Positions 1 to 9,525 are shown, counted from the first letter of the stretch. The stretch: 64,000 bases of DNA from PALSA-243 sp049522755 (GCA_049522755.1 JBEKNN010000009.1:1-64000), one strand, 5' to 3'. Notes: generated by a model not told the origin, from the letters alone. A program made the numbers and translations.

Positions 1-2
1 AC

Positions 3-2636
3 CAGAATCCCTCCGCACCCATGGAGAAACGCGTGGACGACTTGCTGGGCCGCATGACGCTGCCGGAGAAAATCTCCCAGCTCATGAACGATTCGGCCGC
101 CATCCAGCGTCTCAACATCCCCGCCTACAATTGGTGGAACGAGTGCCTCCACGGCGTGGCCCGCGCCGGACGCGCCACCGTATTTCCCGAGACCATCGGA
201 CTCGCCGCCACTTGGGACCGCGACCTGATTTTCCGCGTCGCCACCGCCATCTCCGATGAAGCCCGCGCCAAGAACAACGAATTCGTGCGCCTGGGCAAGC
301 GCAACATCTATCAGGGGCTGACCTTCTGGACCCCCAACATCAACCTCTTCCGCGACCCGCGCTGGGGACGCGGCATGGAGACCTACGGCGAGGACCCTTT
401 CCTCACCGGCCGCATGGCCGTCCAGTTCATCAAGGGCCTGCAGGGCGACGATCCCAAATACCTCAAGACCGTTGCCACCGCCAAGCACTACGCCGTCCAC
501 AGCGGCCCCGAGTCTGAGCGCCATACCTTCGATGCCGTGGTGGATGAGCGCGACCTCCGCGACTCTTACCTGCCGCAATTCGAGGCAGCCATCAAAGACG
601 GCGGCGCCCAATCCGTGATGTGCGCCTACAACAGCGTGGATGGCGCGCCCGCCTGCGCCAACCGGCCCCTGCTCGAGGAGATCCTGCGCAAGCAGTGGGG
701 CTTCAGCGGCTACGTGGTCTCCGATTGCGGCGCCATCGGCGATATCTATCTGCATCACAAGTTCGCGCCCACCGCCGAAGCGGGCGTCGCTAAAGCCATC
801 CAGGCCGGGACCGATCTCAATTGCGGCGTCGAGTACGAAGCCATTCTCCCCGCCGTGCGCCAGGGCCTCAATAAAGAAGCCGAAATCGATCAATCGCTCC
901 GCCGCCTGCTGCTGGCCCGTTTCCGTTTGGGCATGTTCGATCCGCGCTCCATGGTGAAATACGCGCAGATCCCCTACAGCGTGAACGATAGCCCCGCGCA
1001 CCGGCAGCTCGCGCTCGAGACCGCGCGCAAAGCGATCGTGTTGCTGAAGAATGAGAACCACCTGCTGCCTCTCAGCAAATCGCTTAAGACCATCGCGGTC
1101 ATCGGCCCCAACGCCAACGATTTCGACGCGCTCACCGGCAACTACAACGGCGACCCTACGGCGCCAGTCACGGCGCTCGCGGGAATTAAGACCAAGATTC
1201 CGTCAGCCCGCGTGATCTATGCGCGCGGCAGCGATCTGGCGGCGAACATGCCCAATTTCGAGGTGGTCCCCACGTCGGCGCTGTCTACGTCCAACGGCGC
1301 CGATCGCCGCAGCGGCCTCACCGGCGAGTATTTCAACAGCGGCAACTTTGACGGCAAACCGCATCGGCCGCGCGAATTGACCTATCCCAGTTCCGGCAAA
1401 ATGGTGGGCGAGGTTCCGCTTGCCGCCGAGCCGCTCTTCACCCGCGTCGATCCGAAAATCGACTTCCACTGGTGGGATGGCGCTCCACGCGCAGATATGC
1501 ACGACGACGATTTCGGCGTCCGCTGGAGCGGCTATCTCTCCGCGCCGGTCAGCGGAACCTATCAACTGGGCGCCATCGGCATGAACGCTTTCGAGCTCTA
1601 CCTCGATGGCAAACCGATCGTCAATTTCAACAACATCCACGAACGCTCGTATCGCTACGAGCAGGTGCAGCTCGAGGCCGGCAAGCGCTACCAGATCCGT
1701 CTGGAATACCATGAGTTCCTCAACGACGCCGATATCCAGTTGGTCTGGTCGCCGCCCGTGGACTCAGCCAAGCTCTCGAAAGAAGCTTTAGACGCAGCGA
1801 GAAGCGCCGATGCCGTAGTGCTCGTATTGGGCCTTTCGCCGCGCCTCGAAGGCGAAGAAATGAAAGTGCCCGTAGAAGGCTTCCAGGGCGGCGACCGCGT
1901 CTCCCTCGATATTCCGCGCGTGCAGCAGCAGCTTCTCGAAAGCGTAACCGCGTCAGGCAAGCCGACCGTTCTGGTGCTCATGAACGGGAGCGCCGTCTCA
2001 GTCAATTGGGCGCGCGACCATGTGCCCGCCATTGTGGAAGCCTGGTATCCGGGCGAAGCCGGCGGATCTGCCCTCGCCGATGTTCTCTTCGGCGATTACA
2101 ACCCGGCTGGCCGGCTTCCCGTCACGTTCTACAAATCCGCGGATCAACTGCCGCCGTTCACCGATTACAACATGAAGGGCCGCACGTACCGTTACTTCCC
2201 GGGCGAGCCGTTGTTCCCGTTCGGATTCGGCCTGAGCTACACTACCTTTGCGTACCATAACCTCCATCTCCCCACCGGAGCGAATGCCGGCGATGAGGTG
2301 AAGGCGGCGGTGGAAGTGGAGAACACTGGTAAAGTGGCTGGCGAAGATGTGGTCCAACTGTATATCAAGGACGCGACTCCCGCGGTAGGGCGGGCGATTT
2401 CGCCGCCGGTAGCCCTACCCATCCGTGCGCTGGCCGGTTTCGAGCGCATCGCCTTGCGGCCTGGAGAACGCAAAACCGTACAATTCACCCTCGCCCCGCG
2501 CCAATTCTCCACGGTTTCAGCCGACGGCCGCCGCATCGCCGCGCCCGGCACATTCGAAATCTCCGTGGGCGGCGGGCAGTCCGGCGCAGCTTCCGCTACG
2601 CTTCAAATCGGCGGCGCGGCGAAGGAGCTGCATTGA
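3..2636 (+). CDS. GH3 beta-glycosidase (beta-xylosidase/glucosidase type) with PA14 insert, 5' end missing
   Basis: Secreted or periplasmic glycoside hydrolase family 3 enzyme, probably releasing xylose, arabinose or glucose from plant oligosaccharides. The reading frame is open upstream of the ATG at 21 and encodes QNPSAP before it, which fits the normal GH3 N-terminus, so the real start and signal peptide lie outside the window. Counting from that ATG: TIM barrel to about residue 320 with YNWWNECLHGVARAG, typical of the xylosidase branch; catalytic nucleophile Asp235 in VVSDCGAI; the alpha/beta sandwich domain is split by a PA14 carbohydrate-binding domain (about 433-575); a fibronectin-III-like domain closes the protein (about 760-860). 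The stop overlaps the TTG start of the ROK regulator, so the two are probably co-transcribed. The exact sugar specificity is inference. Confidence 0.93.
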   Translation, partial: QNPSAPMEKRVDDLLGRMTLPEKISQLMNDSAAIQRLNIPAYNWWNECLHGVARAGRATVFPETIGLAATWDRDLIFRVATAISDEARAKNNEFVRLGKRNIYQGLTFWTPNINLFRDPRWGRGMETYGEDPFLTGRMAVQFIKGLQGDDPKYLKTVATAKHYAVHSGPESERHTFDAVVDERDLRDSYLPQFEAAIKDGGAQSVMCAYNSVDGAPACANRPLLEEILRKQWGFSGYVVSDCGAIGDIYLHHKFAPTAEAGVAKAIQAGTDLNCGVEYEAILPAVRQGLNKEAEIDQSLRRLLLARFRLGMFDPRSMVKYAQIPYSVNDSPAHRQLALETARKAIVLLKNENHLLPLSKSLKTIAVIGPNANDFDALTGNYNGDPTAPVTALAGIKTKIPSARVIYARGSDLAANMPNFEVVPTSALSTSNGADRRSGLTGEYFNSGNFDGKPHRPRELTYPSSGKMVGEVPLAAEPLFTRVDPKIDFHWWDGAPRADMHDDDFGVRWSGYLSAPVSGTYQLGAIGMNAFELYLDGKPIVNFNNIHERSYRYEQVQLEAGKRYQIRLEYHEFLNDADIQLVWSPPVDSAKLSKEALDAARSADAVVLVLGLSPRLEGEEMKVPVEGFQGGDRVSLDIPRVQQQLLESVTASGKPTVLVLMNGSAVSVNWARDHVPAIVEAWYPGEAGGSALADVLFGDYNPAGRLPVTFYKSADQLPPFTDYNMKGRTYRYFPGEPLFPFGFGLSYTTFAYHNLHLPTGANAGDEVKAAVEVENTGKVAGEDVVQLYIKDATPAVGRAISPPVALPIRALAGFERIALRPGERKTVQFTLAPRQFSTVSADGRRIAAPGTFEISVGGGQSGAASATLQIGGAAKELH

Positions 2637-3823
2637 CGGTAACCGATAGAAAGCCGCCGCACGGCGCGCTCAAGAAACCGTCGCAGGGCGCGTCCAGCGA
2701 AGTGGTTCGCGACATCAACCGGCGCATCGTCTTGAACCTCATCCGCACGCGGCAACCCATCTCCCGCGCAGACCTGGCGCGCGTCTCCGGTCTGCAGCGC
2801 AGCACCATTTCTCTCATCGTCGAGCAGTTGATCGATTCGCAATGGGTCTGCGAAGGCGCCACCGGGCGTCTGCCGCGGGGCCGCCGTCCCACGTTCCTGC
2901 GGCTGAACGACGAGCGCGTCATCATCGGCGTGGATCTGCGGCCCACCCAGACCACCGTGGCCCTGGCAGACGCCAACGGCAAGTTCAGCTCCCAGGAAGT
3001 GATGGTTACACCCGCCGACCCCAAGATCGCCGTGACCATGATTGTCGAATCCATCAAGCGCATCGCGAGTTCCTGCCGCGGCAAGATGATCGAAGGCGTG
3101 GGCGTCAGTCTGCCGGGGCGTTACAACTTCACTACGGACCGTCTGGTTTTCGCCCCGAATCTCAAGTGGCGGGACGTCGACCTGCGCAGCCCCATCATGA
3201 AGGCTACCGGTCTGGAAGTGGAGTTGGAAAACGCGGCCAACGCCTGCGTCCTCGCCACGGTTTGGTTCGATCGAACCGAGACTTACCAGAACATGGTGGT
3301 GGTGACGGTTTCCGAGGGCATCGGCATCGGCATCCTGGCGAACTACCAACTGGTGCGCGGGTCCGATGGAATGGCCGGCGAGTTCGGCCACGTGGCGCTC
3401 GATCCCAAAGGTCCGCTCTGTGGCTGCGGCAGCCGCGGCTGTTGGGAGGTTTACGGCTCTAACCGCGCCGCCCAGCGCTACTATTTCGAATCCGGCTCGC
3501 ATTCGAGCGAGCTCAGTTTCCTGGACCTGCTGAGCCGCGCCGATCAGGGCGATAGCCGCGCCGCCAAGGCTTTGGAAACCATGGCGCACTATCTGGGCCG
3601 CGGCATGCGCATGATTGTCGCGGGAATCGCGCCCGAGCGCATCGTGGTGGTGGGCGATCTCACCCGTTCCTGGCATCGCTTCGGCCCCGTGATAGAAGCC
3701 GAGGTGCAAGACCAGACGCTGCCTGGCGCATGCGCGCCGCGCGTGGTTCCCGCCCATGAGGACGGCATGGCCCGTTTGCGCGGCACCGTGGCTCTGGTGC
3801 TGCAAAAACACTTCAGCGCCTGA
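2633..3823 (+). CDS. ROK family transcriptional regulator
   Basis: Sugar-responsive repressor of the NagC/XylR type. An N-terminal winged helix-turn-helix (about residues 20-80, ISRADLARVSGLQRSTIS) is followed by the ROK sugar-kinase-like fold beginning at IGVDLRPTQTT. The ROK zinc site C-x-C-x4-C is present in PLCGCGSRGCWE (about residue 263). The start is a TTG that shares bases with the stop of the GH3 gene, so translation is probably coupled and the regulator likely controls its own operon, including the glycosidase. The HTH makes a regulator more likely than a plain sugar kinase. The inducing sugar cannot be read from the sequence. Confidence 0.92.
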   Translation: MTVTDRKPPHGALKKPSQGASSEVVRDINRRIVLNLIRTRQPISRADLARVSGLQRSTISLIVEQLIDSQWVCEGATGRLPRGRRPTFLRLNDERVIIGVDLRPTQTTVALADANGKFSSQEVMVTPADPKIAVTMIVESIKRIASSCRGKMIEGVGVSLPGRYNFTTDRLVFAPNLKWRDVDLRSPIMKATGLEVELENAANACVLATVWFDRTETYQNMVVVTVSEGIGIGILANYQLVRGSDGMAGEFGHVALDPKGPLCGCGSRGCWEVYGSNRAAQRYYFESGSHSSELSFLDLLSRADQGDSRAAKALETMAHYLGRGMRMIVAGIAPERIVVVGDLTRSWHRFGPVIEAEVQDQTLPGACAPRVVPAHEDGMARLRGTVALVLQKHFSA

Positions 3824-3889
3824 GCGTGATATTCTTCCACGAGGCGCCCCTGTTTACCCAAGTTCGCTAAGCGCCGGAGGGAAGCGACG

Positions 3890-4738
3890 ATGCATATCCG
3901 GAAATCGAGTCTCTGCATCCTGGCCTTGTTGGCCGCCACCGCCTACGCCCAAACCAAGCCGCCTTTGGTGGACCTGGAGATGATGACCTGGCCCGAGCTC
4001 AAAGCGGCGATCGCACAGGGCAAGACCACGGCGCTGGTCTACAACGGCGGCACCGAAACCCGCGGGCCGCAAAACGTCAACGGCGGTCACACGCTGATGG
4101 CGCACGCCACTGTGATCGCCATCGCCGAGAAACTGGGCAACGCCATCGCCGCGCCGGTGCTGCCATTTTCCCCAAACAGCGCGAACGCCAATTTGCCCGG
4201 CACTATCGGGCTGACGGTCCCGTTGTTTGCGGCCATCAACGAGCAAGTGGCGGAGCAACTGATCAAGAACGGCTTCAAGACTGTGGTGCTGATGGGCGAC
4301 CATGGCGGCGGGCAAACGGAGTTGGGCGAGACCGCCAAGAAGCTCGACGATAAGTACGCGGCGCAAGGCATCCACGTCTACTTCTGCGGCGATGTGTACG
4401 CCAAGGCCAATGCCGATTTCGACCAATACCTGACCGACAACAATCTTCCGTTGAGCTCGCACGCGGGAATTCCGGATACTTCGGAAATGATGTACCTGGG
4501 CACGGACAAAGGTTGGACTCGTCCGGCGGAGATCCCCAACGCGGTCGGCGATGTGCGGCCCAAGCCGGGGGAGAAGCGCGACCCCAACGCGAAACGCGTC
4601 AACAACGGAATCAGCGGCGATGCGCGGCCCTCCACGCCGGCGCTGGGCAAGTTGATCTTCGATATGAAGGTGGATGCGGCCGTGAAGCAGATCCGCCAGT
4701 TCCAGAGCGGCTCCGCGCCCGCGACAGGACAACAATAG
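3890..4738 (+). CDS. creatininase family protein, secreted
   Basis: A 282-residue protein of the creatininase / creatinine amidohydrolase superfamily, which are metal-dependent amidohydrolases. It starts with a signal peptide (ILALLAATAYAQ), so it should act in the periplasm. Family-like segments are YNGGTETRGPQNVNGGH, where the usual metal-binding signature is clearly altered, and LMGDHGGGQTEL. A strong ribosome-binding site (GGAGG) precedes the ATG. It is followed after 19 bases by a VOC-fold protein on the same strand, so the two may form an operon. The substrate is unknown; creatinine itself is unlikely given the altered motif and the export signal. Confidence 0.82.
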   Translation: MHIRKSSLCILALLAATAYAQTKPPLVDLEMMTWPELKAAIAQGKTTALVYNGGTETRGPQNVNGGHTLMAHATVIAIAEKLGNAIAAPVLPFSPNSANANLPGTIGLTVPLFAAINEQVAEQLIKNGFKTVVLMGDHGGGQTELGETAKKLDDKYAAQGIHVYFCGDVYAKANADFDQYLTDNNLPLSSHAGIPDTSEMMYLGTDKGWTRPAEIPNAVGDVRPKPGEKRDPNAKRVNNGISGDARPSTPALGKLIFDMKVDAAVKQIRQFQSGSAPATGQQ

Positions 4739-4757
4739 AGAACGGAAGGAGACGAAA

Positions 4758-5258
4758 ATGGAAGCTATAATCGCAAAGCTGCTACAGGATTTTGAAGAAG
4801 GCAGAATGTCGCGCCGCCAGTTGATCCGGAGCCTCGCCGTCACGGCGTCCGCAGCCGCCGCGGTGACGCCCGCCGTTGCCGCCGCGCCGCCGGACGAACC
4901 GGCATTCAAGGCCGTTGCGGTCAACCACATTTCCTATCAGGTGGCCGACTATGCCAAGACCCGTGACTTCTATGTCAGCATGTTCGGCATGAAAGTCACT
5001 CAGGATACCGGCCGGCAATGTTATCTCTCATTCGGCGACACATTCCTGCTGCCGCGCAATGGGCGTCCGGATAGTAAGACGCCGCCGCCGCATGTAGATC
5101 ACATTGCATACACCATCGACACCTGGAACAAGGCCGACGTGGAAGCCGAGTTAAAGCGTCGGGGCCTCGCGCCACGCCCCGACACAGAAGACAGCTTCCA
5201 CGTAAAGGATCCCGACGGATTCGACCTGCAGATCAGCGGCAGGAACATGAAACCATAG
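4758..5258 (+). CDS. VOC (glyoxalase-fold) protein with Tat-like signal
   Basis: A 166-residue protein with one vicinal-oxygen-chelate domain (about residues 52-160: VNHISYQVADYAKTRDFY, then HVDHIAYTID and FHVKDPDGFDLQI). VOC proteins are metal-dependent dioxygenases, lyases or binding proteins. The N-terminus carries a twin-arginine-type signal (SRRQLIRSLAV followed by an alanine-rich segment), suggesting export of the folded protein. The ribosome-binding site GGAAGGAG is good. It follows the creatininase-like gene closely. The stop runs directly into a 10-bp-stem palindrome that probably ends transcription. Exact activity unknown. Confidence 0.85.
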   Translation: MEAIIAKLLQDFEEGRMSRRQLIRSLAVTASAAAAVTPAVAAAPPDEPAFKAVAVNHISYQVADYAKTRDFYVSMFGMKVTQDTGRQCYLSFGDTFLLPRNGRPDSKTPPPHVDHIAYTIDTWNKADVEAELKRRGLAPRPDTEDSFHVKDPDGFDLQISGRNMKP

Positions 5259-5283
5259 TAAGACAGGCCTCCTGGCCTGTCTT
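5258..5283. repeat. REP-like palindrome between convergent genes
   Basis: Perfect inverted repeat AAGACAGGCC / GGCCTGTCTT with a TCCT loop, preceded by GTA at the stop codon of the VOC gene. It has the same core as the REP-like copies at 38459 and 55085, and sits between convergent genes, where it can act as a bidirectional terminator. Confidence 0.75.
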
Positions 5284-5308
5284 GCCAGAAGCCGGAGACT
5301 GACCGCCC

Positions 5309-5686
5309 CTACTCGCCCGCCTTCGGCTCCGGCGCATTCTTCGGCTGCGCCTCGCCGCGGTGGCAAGTGTAGCAGGAGACTAGCATCTTGCCATCCGGAA
5401 ATTGCGCATTGATCTGCTGCGTCATGCGGATCATCTTTCGCGCGACTTCCTTCTTCGGATTTTCGTCGCTGGCATAGTTGCCTTGCACGTGGCAATTGGT
5501 GCACTGCACCCCTAGCGCCGCCGTGAAGGTCTGCATAATCTGCCTGACTTCCGCTCCGGTGGACGCCTTCAACACCTTCAGATTGGTTGGGTTCGGCGCT
5601 GGCGCCGCTTGCTTGGCGTCCTCCTTCTTCTGCTGGGCGAAGACCGGAAGCAAGACGAGCAATAAAGAAACCGCGACATGGCGCAT
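5309..5686 (-). CDS. small di-haem c-type cytochrome (reaction-centre cytochrome-like)
   Basis: A 125-residue exported cytochrome with a signal peptide (VAVSLLLVLLPVFAQ) and two haem-binding motifs, CTNCH and CYTCH. Spacing and surrounding sequence (VLKASTGAEVRQIMQTFTAAL; MIRMTQQIN) resemble the family annotated as photosynthetic reaction-centre cytochrome c subunit, which in Acidobacteriota occurs as short stand-alone electron carriers. No photosynthesis genes are present, so a periplasmic electron-transfer role is the reasonable inference. It lies 67 bases downstream of the flavoprotein gene on the same strand and may be co-transcribed with it. Confidence 0.86.
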   Translation of the reverse strand: MRHVAVSLLLVLLPVFAQQKKEDAKQAAPAPNPTNLKVLKASTGAEVRQIMQTFTAALGVQCTNCHVQGNYASDENPKKEVARKMIRMTQQINAQFPDGKMLVSCYTCHRGEAQPKNAPEPKAGE

Positions 5687-5753
5687 TGCAATATCATATA
5701 TGACGCGAGAGCCGAGCGGCTGCGCTGCCCCCCCGCCAACACGCCTTCACGAG

Positions 5754-7391
5754 TTACTCCGCAAGCACTTTGTGAACAAACTGGACGGCCATCGACCCTT
5801 CGCCGACCGCCGAGGCAACGCGTTTCACGCTTCCCGCGCGTATATCCCCAACCGCAAAGACTCCGGGAAGACTCGTTTCGAGCATATGCGGGGCGCGGCG
5901 CAGCGGCCAGCCGGGTCCCAGATCCGCGCCGGTCTGGACGAATTGTTTGGCGTCCAGCTCCAGGCATCCGCGTAGCCACGCCGTGTTCGGTTCCGCGCCG
6001 GTCATCACGAACAGATGTCGAATGTCGTGGATGTCGCTGGTCCCGGTGGTTGTGTCCCGCCAGCGAATCCGCTCCAGATGCCCGTCGCCTTCCAGCGCCT
6101 CAACCTCGGTCCGCGTCCTGAGAGTGATCTCCGGGCTGGCTTCAATCCTCGAAATCAGGTAGCGCGACATGGTCTCGGCCAGGCCCGCGCCGCGAACCAG
6201 GATATGGACGCGGCTCGCATATCCCGCAAGGAACGCCGCAGCCTGACCCGCGGAGTTTCCTCCCCCGACGATCGCCACTTCGTCGCTGCGGCAGACCTGA
6301 GCTTCGATCGCGGTCGCGCCATAGTAGACACCCGCGCCTTCGAACTGTGCCAGGTTTGGCAGAGCGAGTTTTCGATATTGCGCGCCTGCAGCCACGATGA
6401 TGCTGCGGCCCTGAGCCGAGCCTCCGTCGTCCAGTTCGACAGTATAGGGAGAGCGGAGGCACTTGAGCGCCCGAGCCGATCGGGCTACCGCGATGTGAGC
6501 GCCGAATTTTTCCGCTTGCACGAAGGCGCTGCGGGCGAGATCCTGTCCGGAAATTCCCGTGGGAAAGCCCAGATAGTTTTCGATTCTGGAGCTCGATCCG
6601 GCTTGCCCGCCAGGCGCGCTGCTCTCTACCACCAGCACATTCAGTCCCTCTGACGCGCCGTACACCGCCGCCGCCAGCCCGCTTGGCCCGCCGCCCACCA
6701 CAATCAGATCGTATACGCCGTTTTCGTCGATTCCCGCATTGAATCCGAAGCACTCGGCCGCTTCGGAATTGGTGGGATTTCGAAGTACCAGCTGGCCGCG
6801 GCAGATCAGCACCGGGATGTCTGTCACGCGAATTTCGAACTGGTCGAGTACGGTCTGCACATCGGGATCCCGCTCCACATCGAGATACGTGTGCGGATGG
6901 CCATTACGGGTAAGAAACTCCCGCAAACGCAGCGTATCGCCCGAATGGCTCGATCCGATCAGTAACGCATCGCCGACGGAGTGGGAGATCAGGTAGGCGC
7001 GGCGAAGCATGAATGCGGTCAGGAACATCTCGCCCAGCGCGGCATCCGTCTGCATCACATGCTGCAGATTCGCTCTGCCGATCTCAATCAGCGAGCTCGC
7101 TTCCCGCGCCCTGCACTTGACCAGCGTGCGCCGGCCCGACAAATGGTTGACTTCGCCGGTGAAGGCGCCGCGCCCGAGTGTTCTGAGCACAGTCTCGCCG
7201 CCGGTCGAAATGCCGACCAGCTCGATGCTGCCGCCGAGCACGATAAAGACGCCATGGTGTACGTCCCCCTGGTCGAAAAGGACGGCGCCCGCCTCGAATT
7301 GCCGCTGCTCGCCGAACGGCGCCAGCCGCGCGACCTGCGCATCGTCGAGCAGCGGAAACATCGCGTCGGTTTGTTCGGAAGATTCCGGCAT
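5754..7391 (-). CDS. cyclic-nucleotide-binding-domain / thioredoxin-reductase-like flavoprotein lacking CxxC
   Basis: A 545-residue three-part protein. Residues about 10-130 form a CNMP-binding domain (FEAGAVLFDQGDVHHGVFIV). About 140-215 is a thioredoxin/glutaredoxin-like segment (LLIGSSHSGDTLRLREFL; TDIPVLICRGQLV) without a CxxC. From about 225 there is a class II pyridine-nucleotide oxidoreductase with FAD motif VVGGGPSGLAAAVYG and NADPH motif IVGGGNSAGQAAAFLAG. Where low-molecular-weight thioredoxin reductases have CATC, this protein reads GVYYGATAIEAQVC, so the redox-active disulfide is absent. Function is therefore not classical thioredoxin reduction; a cNMP-gated NAD(P)H oxidase or ferredoxin-reductase-like role is possible. 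The Shine-Dalgarno is weak. Confidence 0.88.
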   Translation of the reverse strand: MPESSEQTDAMFPLLDDAQVARLAPFGEQRQFEAGAVLFDQGDVHHGVFIVLGGSIELVGISTGGETVLRTLGRGAFTGEVNHLSGRRTLVKCRAREASSLIEIGRANLQHVMQTDAALGEMFLTAFMLRRAYLISHSVGDALLIGSSHSGDTLRLREFLTRNGHPHTYLDVERDPDVQTVLDQFEIRVTDIPVLICRGQLVLRNPTNSEAAECFGFNAGIDENGVYDLIVVGGGPSGLAAAVYGASEGLNVLVVESSAPGGQAGSSSRIENYLGFPTGISGQDLARSAFVQAEKFGAHIAVARSARALKCLRSPYTVELDDGGSAQGRSIIVAAGAQYRKLALPNLAQFEGAGVYYGATAIEAQVCRSDEVAIVGGGNSAGQAAAFLAGYASRVHILVRGAGLAETMSRYLISRIEASPEITLRTRTEVEALEGDGHLERIRWRDTTTGTSDIHDIRHLFVMTGAEPNTAWLRGCLELDAKQFVQTGADLGPGWPLRRAPHMLETSLPGVFAVGDIRAGSVKRVASAVGEGSMAVQFVHKVLAE

Positions 7392-8283
7392 GGTTTTTCC
7401 AGAGCGGGCTATTCCAGAATAACTTCATTGACGGGGCGCTTCCGGGCTCAAGCCGAGTGCCAGGCGTTTCCGGTGATGGCTGAAGCGCGCCCGGACATTT
7501 GACTCGACCCGCAGGGGGCTACGCCCCAGCCGTGCGTACGTTAACGCCCGTGCGGCCCCATCTGCGCGAATATGTACACTCCAAGGTCCGCGGCGTGTTC
7601 AACTCCGGGCTACTTTGCTATACGATGCAAAGCGAGGAAACTAAAGCCGATGATAGCGCCAGCGACAGCCATGCCTCAGAATGAATAACCCGAAGCTCTG
7701 CCGATTGAAGAGCAAATTCGGAAACCCTTCACCAGTTCTGCCTTCCGGGGCGGTCTCAAGACGACTCTCACCGGTAGTACCACGCCGCTGAGTCGCTGCA
7801 TTCGAGGCTCAACGGGAGTTGTGAATTCGTCCATGGAGGCAGGAACCGATTGAGTTTAGTGCGGACGCGTGGGTTGACCTGTCGAGTGAAAGACGCAGAT
7901 GAACATTTCGTGCTTTGGTTTAATGGCTGGCCTGCTTCGGATAGCTTGGGCCCATTCCGGCCTGTTTGAAATTGTAGCTAGTTTCGGTAGCCTCGCTGGT
8001 TCGACGGTGACCAACATCGGGCGGTCCGTGGTGGACGGAAGCCTGGGTGTCTAAGTACCGGGATTGAATCAGATGTTATTAGCCTATTCCGCAGGCGTGT
8101 CAGTCACCACGCTCCACAGACCCGTCTACTACCCCAGATCCCGACGCCGCCGTGTTCTAGCAGGGTCAACCCTGCCGGCGTTCCCAACCTGTCACCGGCG
8201 CCAGCGCTGGCCTCGCCGTATATCTCGCGGACACTCACTAGCGGCGCCATGCGCGGGATGCGAAGCTGAAAAGGAGATTGCGA
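7392..8283. other. 892-bp stretch without a convincing gene, low GC
   Basis: No ORF here has a recognisable product. The best candidates (7499-7684 +, 8064-8294 +) are short, lack a convincing ribosome-binding site and have no family features. Two 60-base lines I counted (7861 and 7921) have 32 and 31 G+C, well below the GH3 region (43 of 60 at 361). A small hairpin GGGGC-TAC-GCCCC lies at 7515-7527, and ACGTTAACGCCCG at 7548 recurs at 42477. It separates the divergent flavoprotein and efflux operons, so promoters for both should be here. It may be decayed DNA brought in with the efflux genes. Confidence 0.6.
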
Positions 8284-9525
8284 TTGGCATCTGACACAAC
8301 CCCGCGTACACCCGTCGGCCCCGACCATCAAATCGCCGCGCCTGTCCCGTCGCGCCGCCGTAGGATCGTTCACATCGTTATATGGAGCCTGCTGCTACTG
8401 TTAATCCTGCTCGCGATCCTGTGGTTCTTACGTCATCAGGAGGCAGAAAAAAAAGCGGCGGCCCTGGCCGCCAGCAAGCCGCAGCCCGGGATCGCCATCA
8501 CCACTGCGACAGCTACCAAGGGTTCCATCGGCATCTATCTCAACTCCATCGGCACAGTCACTCCGGTCTATACCGACTCGATTACCAGTCAAGTGGATGG
8601 CTTGGTGGTCGCGGTGCACTATACGGAGGGTCAGATTGTAACTAAGGGCGATCCGCTGATCGACATCGATCCGCGTCCGTATCGCGCCACTCTTCTGCAG
8701 GCGCAAGGCGCGCTGGAACGAGACCAGAACATACTCGCGCAAGCGCGTATGGATCTCGATCGCTACCGCGCAGCGTGGGCCCGCAACGCCATTGCCAAAC
8801 AAATATTGGACGATCAGGAAAAGCTGGTTTTGCAGGACGAGGGAACGGTCAAGAACGACGTGGGCACGGTGCAATATGACCAGATTCAGGTCGACTTCTG
8901 CCACATCGTCGCTCCCATCTCCGGTCGTGTAGGGTTACGGCTGGTGGATCCCGGCAACGTGGTGCAGTCTGCCAGCGCCGTGACTCTCGCAGTCATTACA
9001 CAGTTGGAGCCCATCACGGTAATTTTCACCATCCCGGAAGACAGTCTGGCTCCGGTTGTAGCTCGCCTGAGCAAGAACGCCAAGCTCGCCGTCGATGCCT
9101 TCGATCGCGCCGGGAACAAGCAAATTGCCAGCGGGACGTTGTTGACGCTCGACAACCAGATTGACACTACCACCGGGACCGTAAAAGGCAGAGCGCTCTT
9201 CGCCAACAAGAATGATGCCCTCTTCCCCAACCAGTTTGTAAATACCCGCCTTCTGGTAAATACGCTGCAAGGAGTGACGCTGATTCCGTCTTCCACCATT
9301 CAGCAGAATGGGCAGGCTTCGTTTGTCTACGTGATCCAAAACAATATCGCTCACATGCGCAGCATAAAGGTGGGGGCGGTCAACGGCGGTTTGACGCAGG
9401 TTACAGGCATCGGCCCCGGAGACGTTGTGGCCAACAGCAGCTTCGATAAGTTGCAGGACAACTCCAAGGTTGCCGTGTCGAATACGCCAGCCTCAACCAA
9501 GACGGGCGGGAGCGGCGCGCAGTGA
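8284..9525 (+). CDS. mdtA-like: RND efflux periplasmic adaptor (MdtA/HlyD family)
   Basis: Membrane-fusion protein of a tripartite RND pump. A membrane anchor (about residues 30-52, IVIWSLLLLLILLAILWFL) is followed by a lipoyl-like segment (VDGLVVAVHYTEGQIVTKGDPLIDIDPRPY is the family signature region), an alpha-hairpin (AQGALERDQNILAQARMDL) and beta-barrel domains. I place the start at the TTG at 8284, not the in-frame TTG at 8278, because GGAG at 8273-8276 is seven bases from the former and only one from the latter. Its stop overlaps the GTG start of the first permease, and four genes follow in one transcriptional direction, so the complex is encoded as a unit. No regulator gene adjoins it. 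Confidence 0.93.
   Translation: MASDTTPRTPVGPDHQIAAPVPSRRRRIVHIVIWSLLLLLILLAILWFLRHQEAEKKAAALAASKPQPGIAITTATATKGSIGIYLNSIGTVTPVYTDSITSQVDGLVVAVHYTEGQIVTKGDPLIDIDPRPYRATLLQAQGALERDQNILAQARMDLDRYRAAWARNAIAKQILDDQEKLVLQDEGTVKNDVGTVQYDQIQVDFCHIVAPISGRVGLRLVDPGNVVQSASAVTLAVITQLEPITVIFTIPEDSLAPVVARLSKNAKLAVDAFDRAGNKQIASGTLLTLDNQIDTTTGTVKGRALFANKNDALFPNQFVNTRLLVNTLQGVTLIPSSTIQQNGQASFVYVIQNNIAHMRSIKVGAVNGGLTQVTGIGPGDVVANSSFDKLQDNSKVAVSNTPASTKTGGSGAQ

Noticed and set aside
2603..3811. 402-codon minus-strand ORF opposite the ROK gene
   Set aside because: It is the shadow of a real high-GC gene: His/Ala/Gly/Arg-rich, no domain, while the plus strand has complete ROK motifs. The same applies to the long minus-strand frames opposite ggt (20385-22373) and ppx (29722-31257).
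7499..7684. 61-codon ORF on the plus strand in the gene-poor stretch
   Set aside because: No ribosome-binding site of note, no motif, and its start region overlaps a small palindrome; it looks like chance in decayed DNA.
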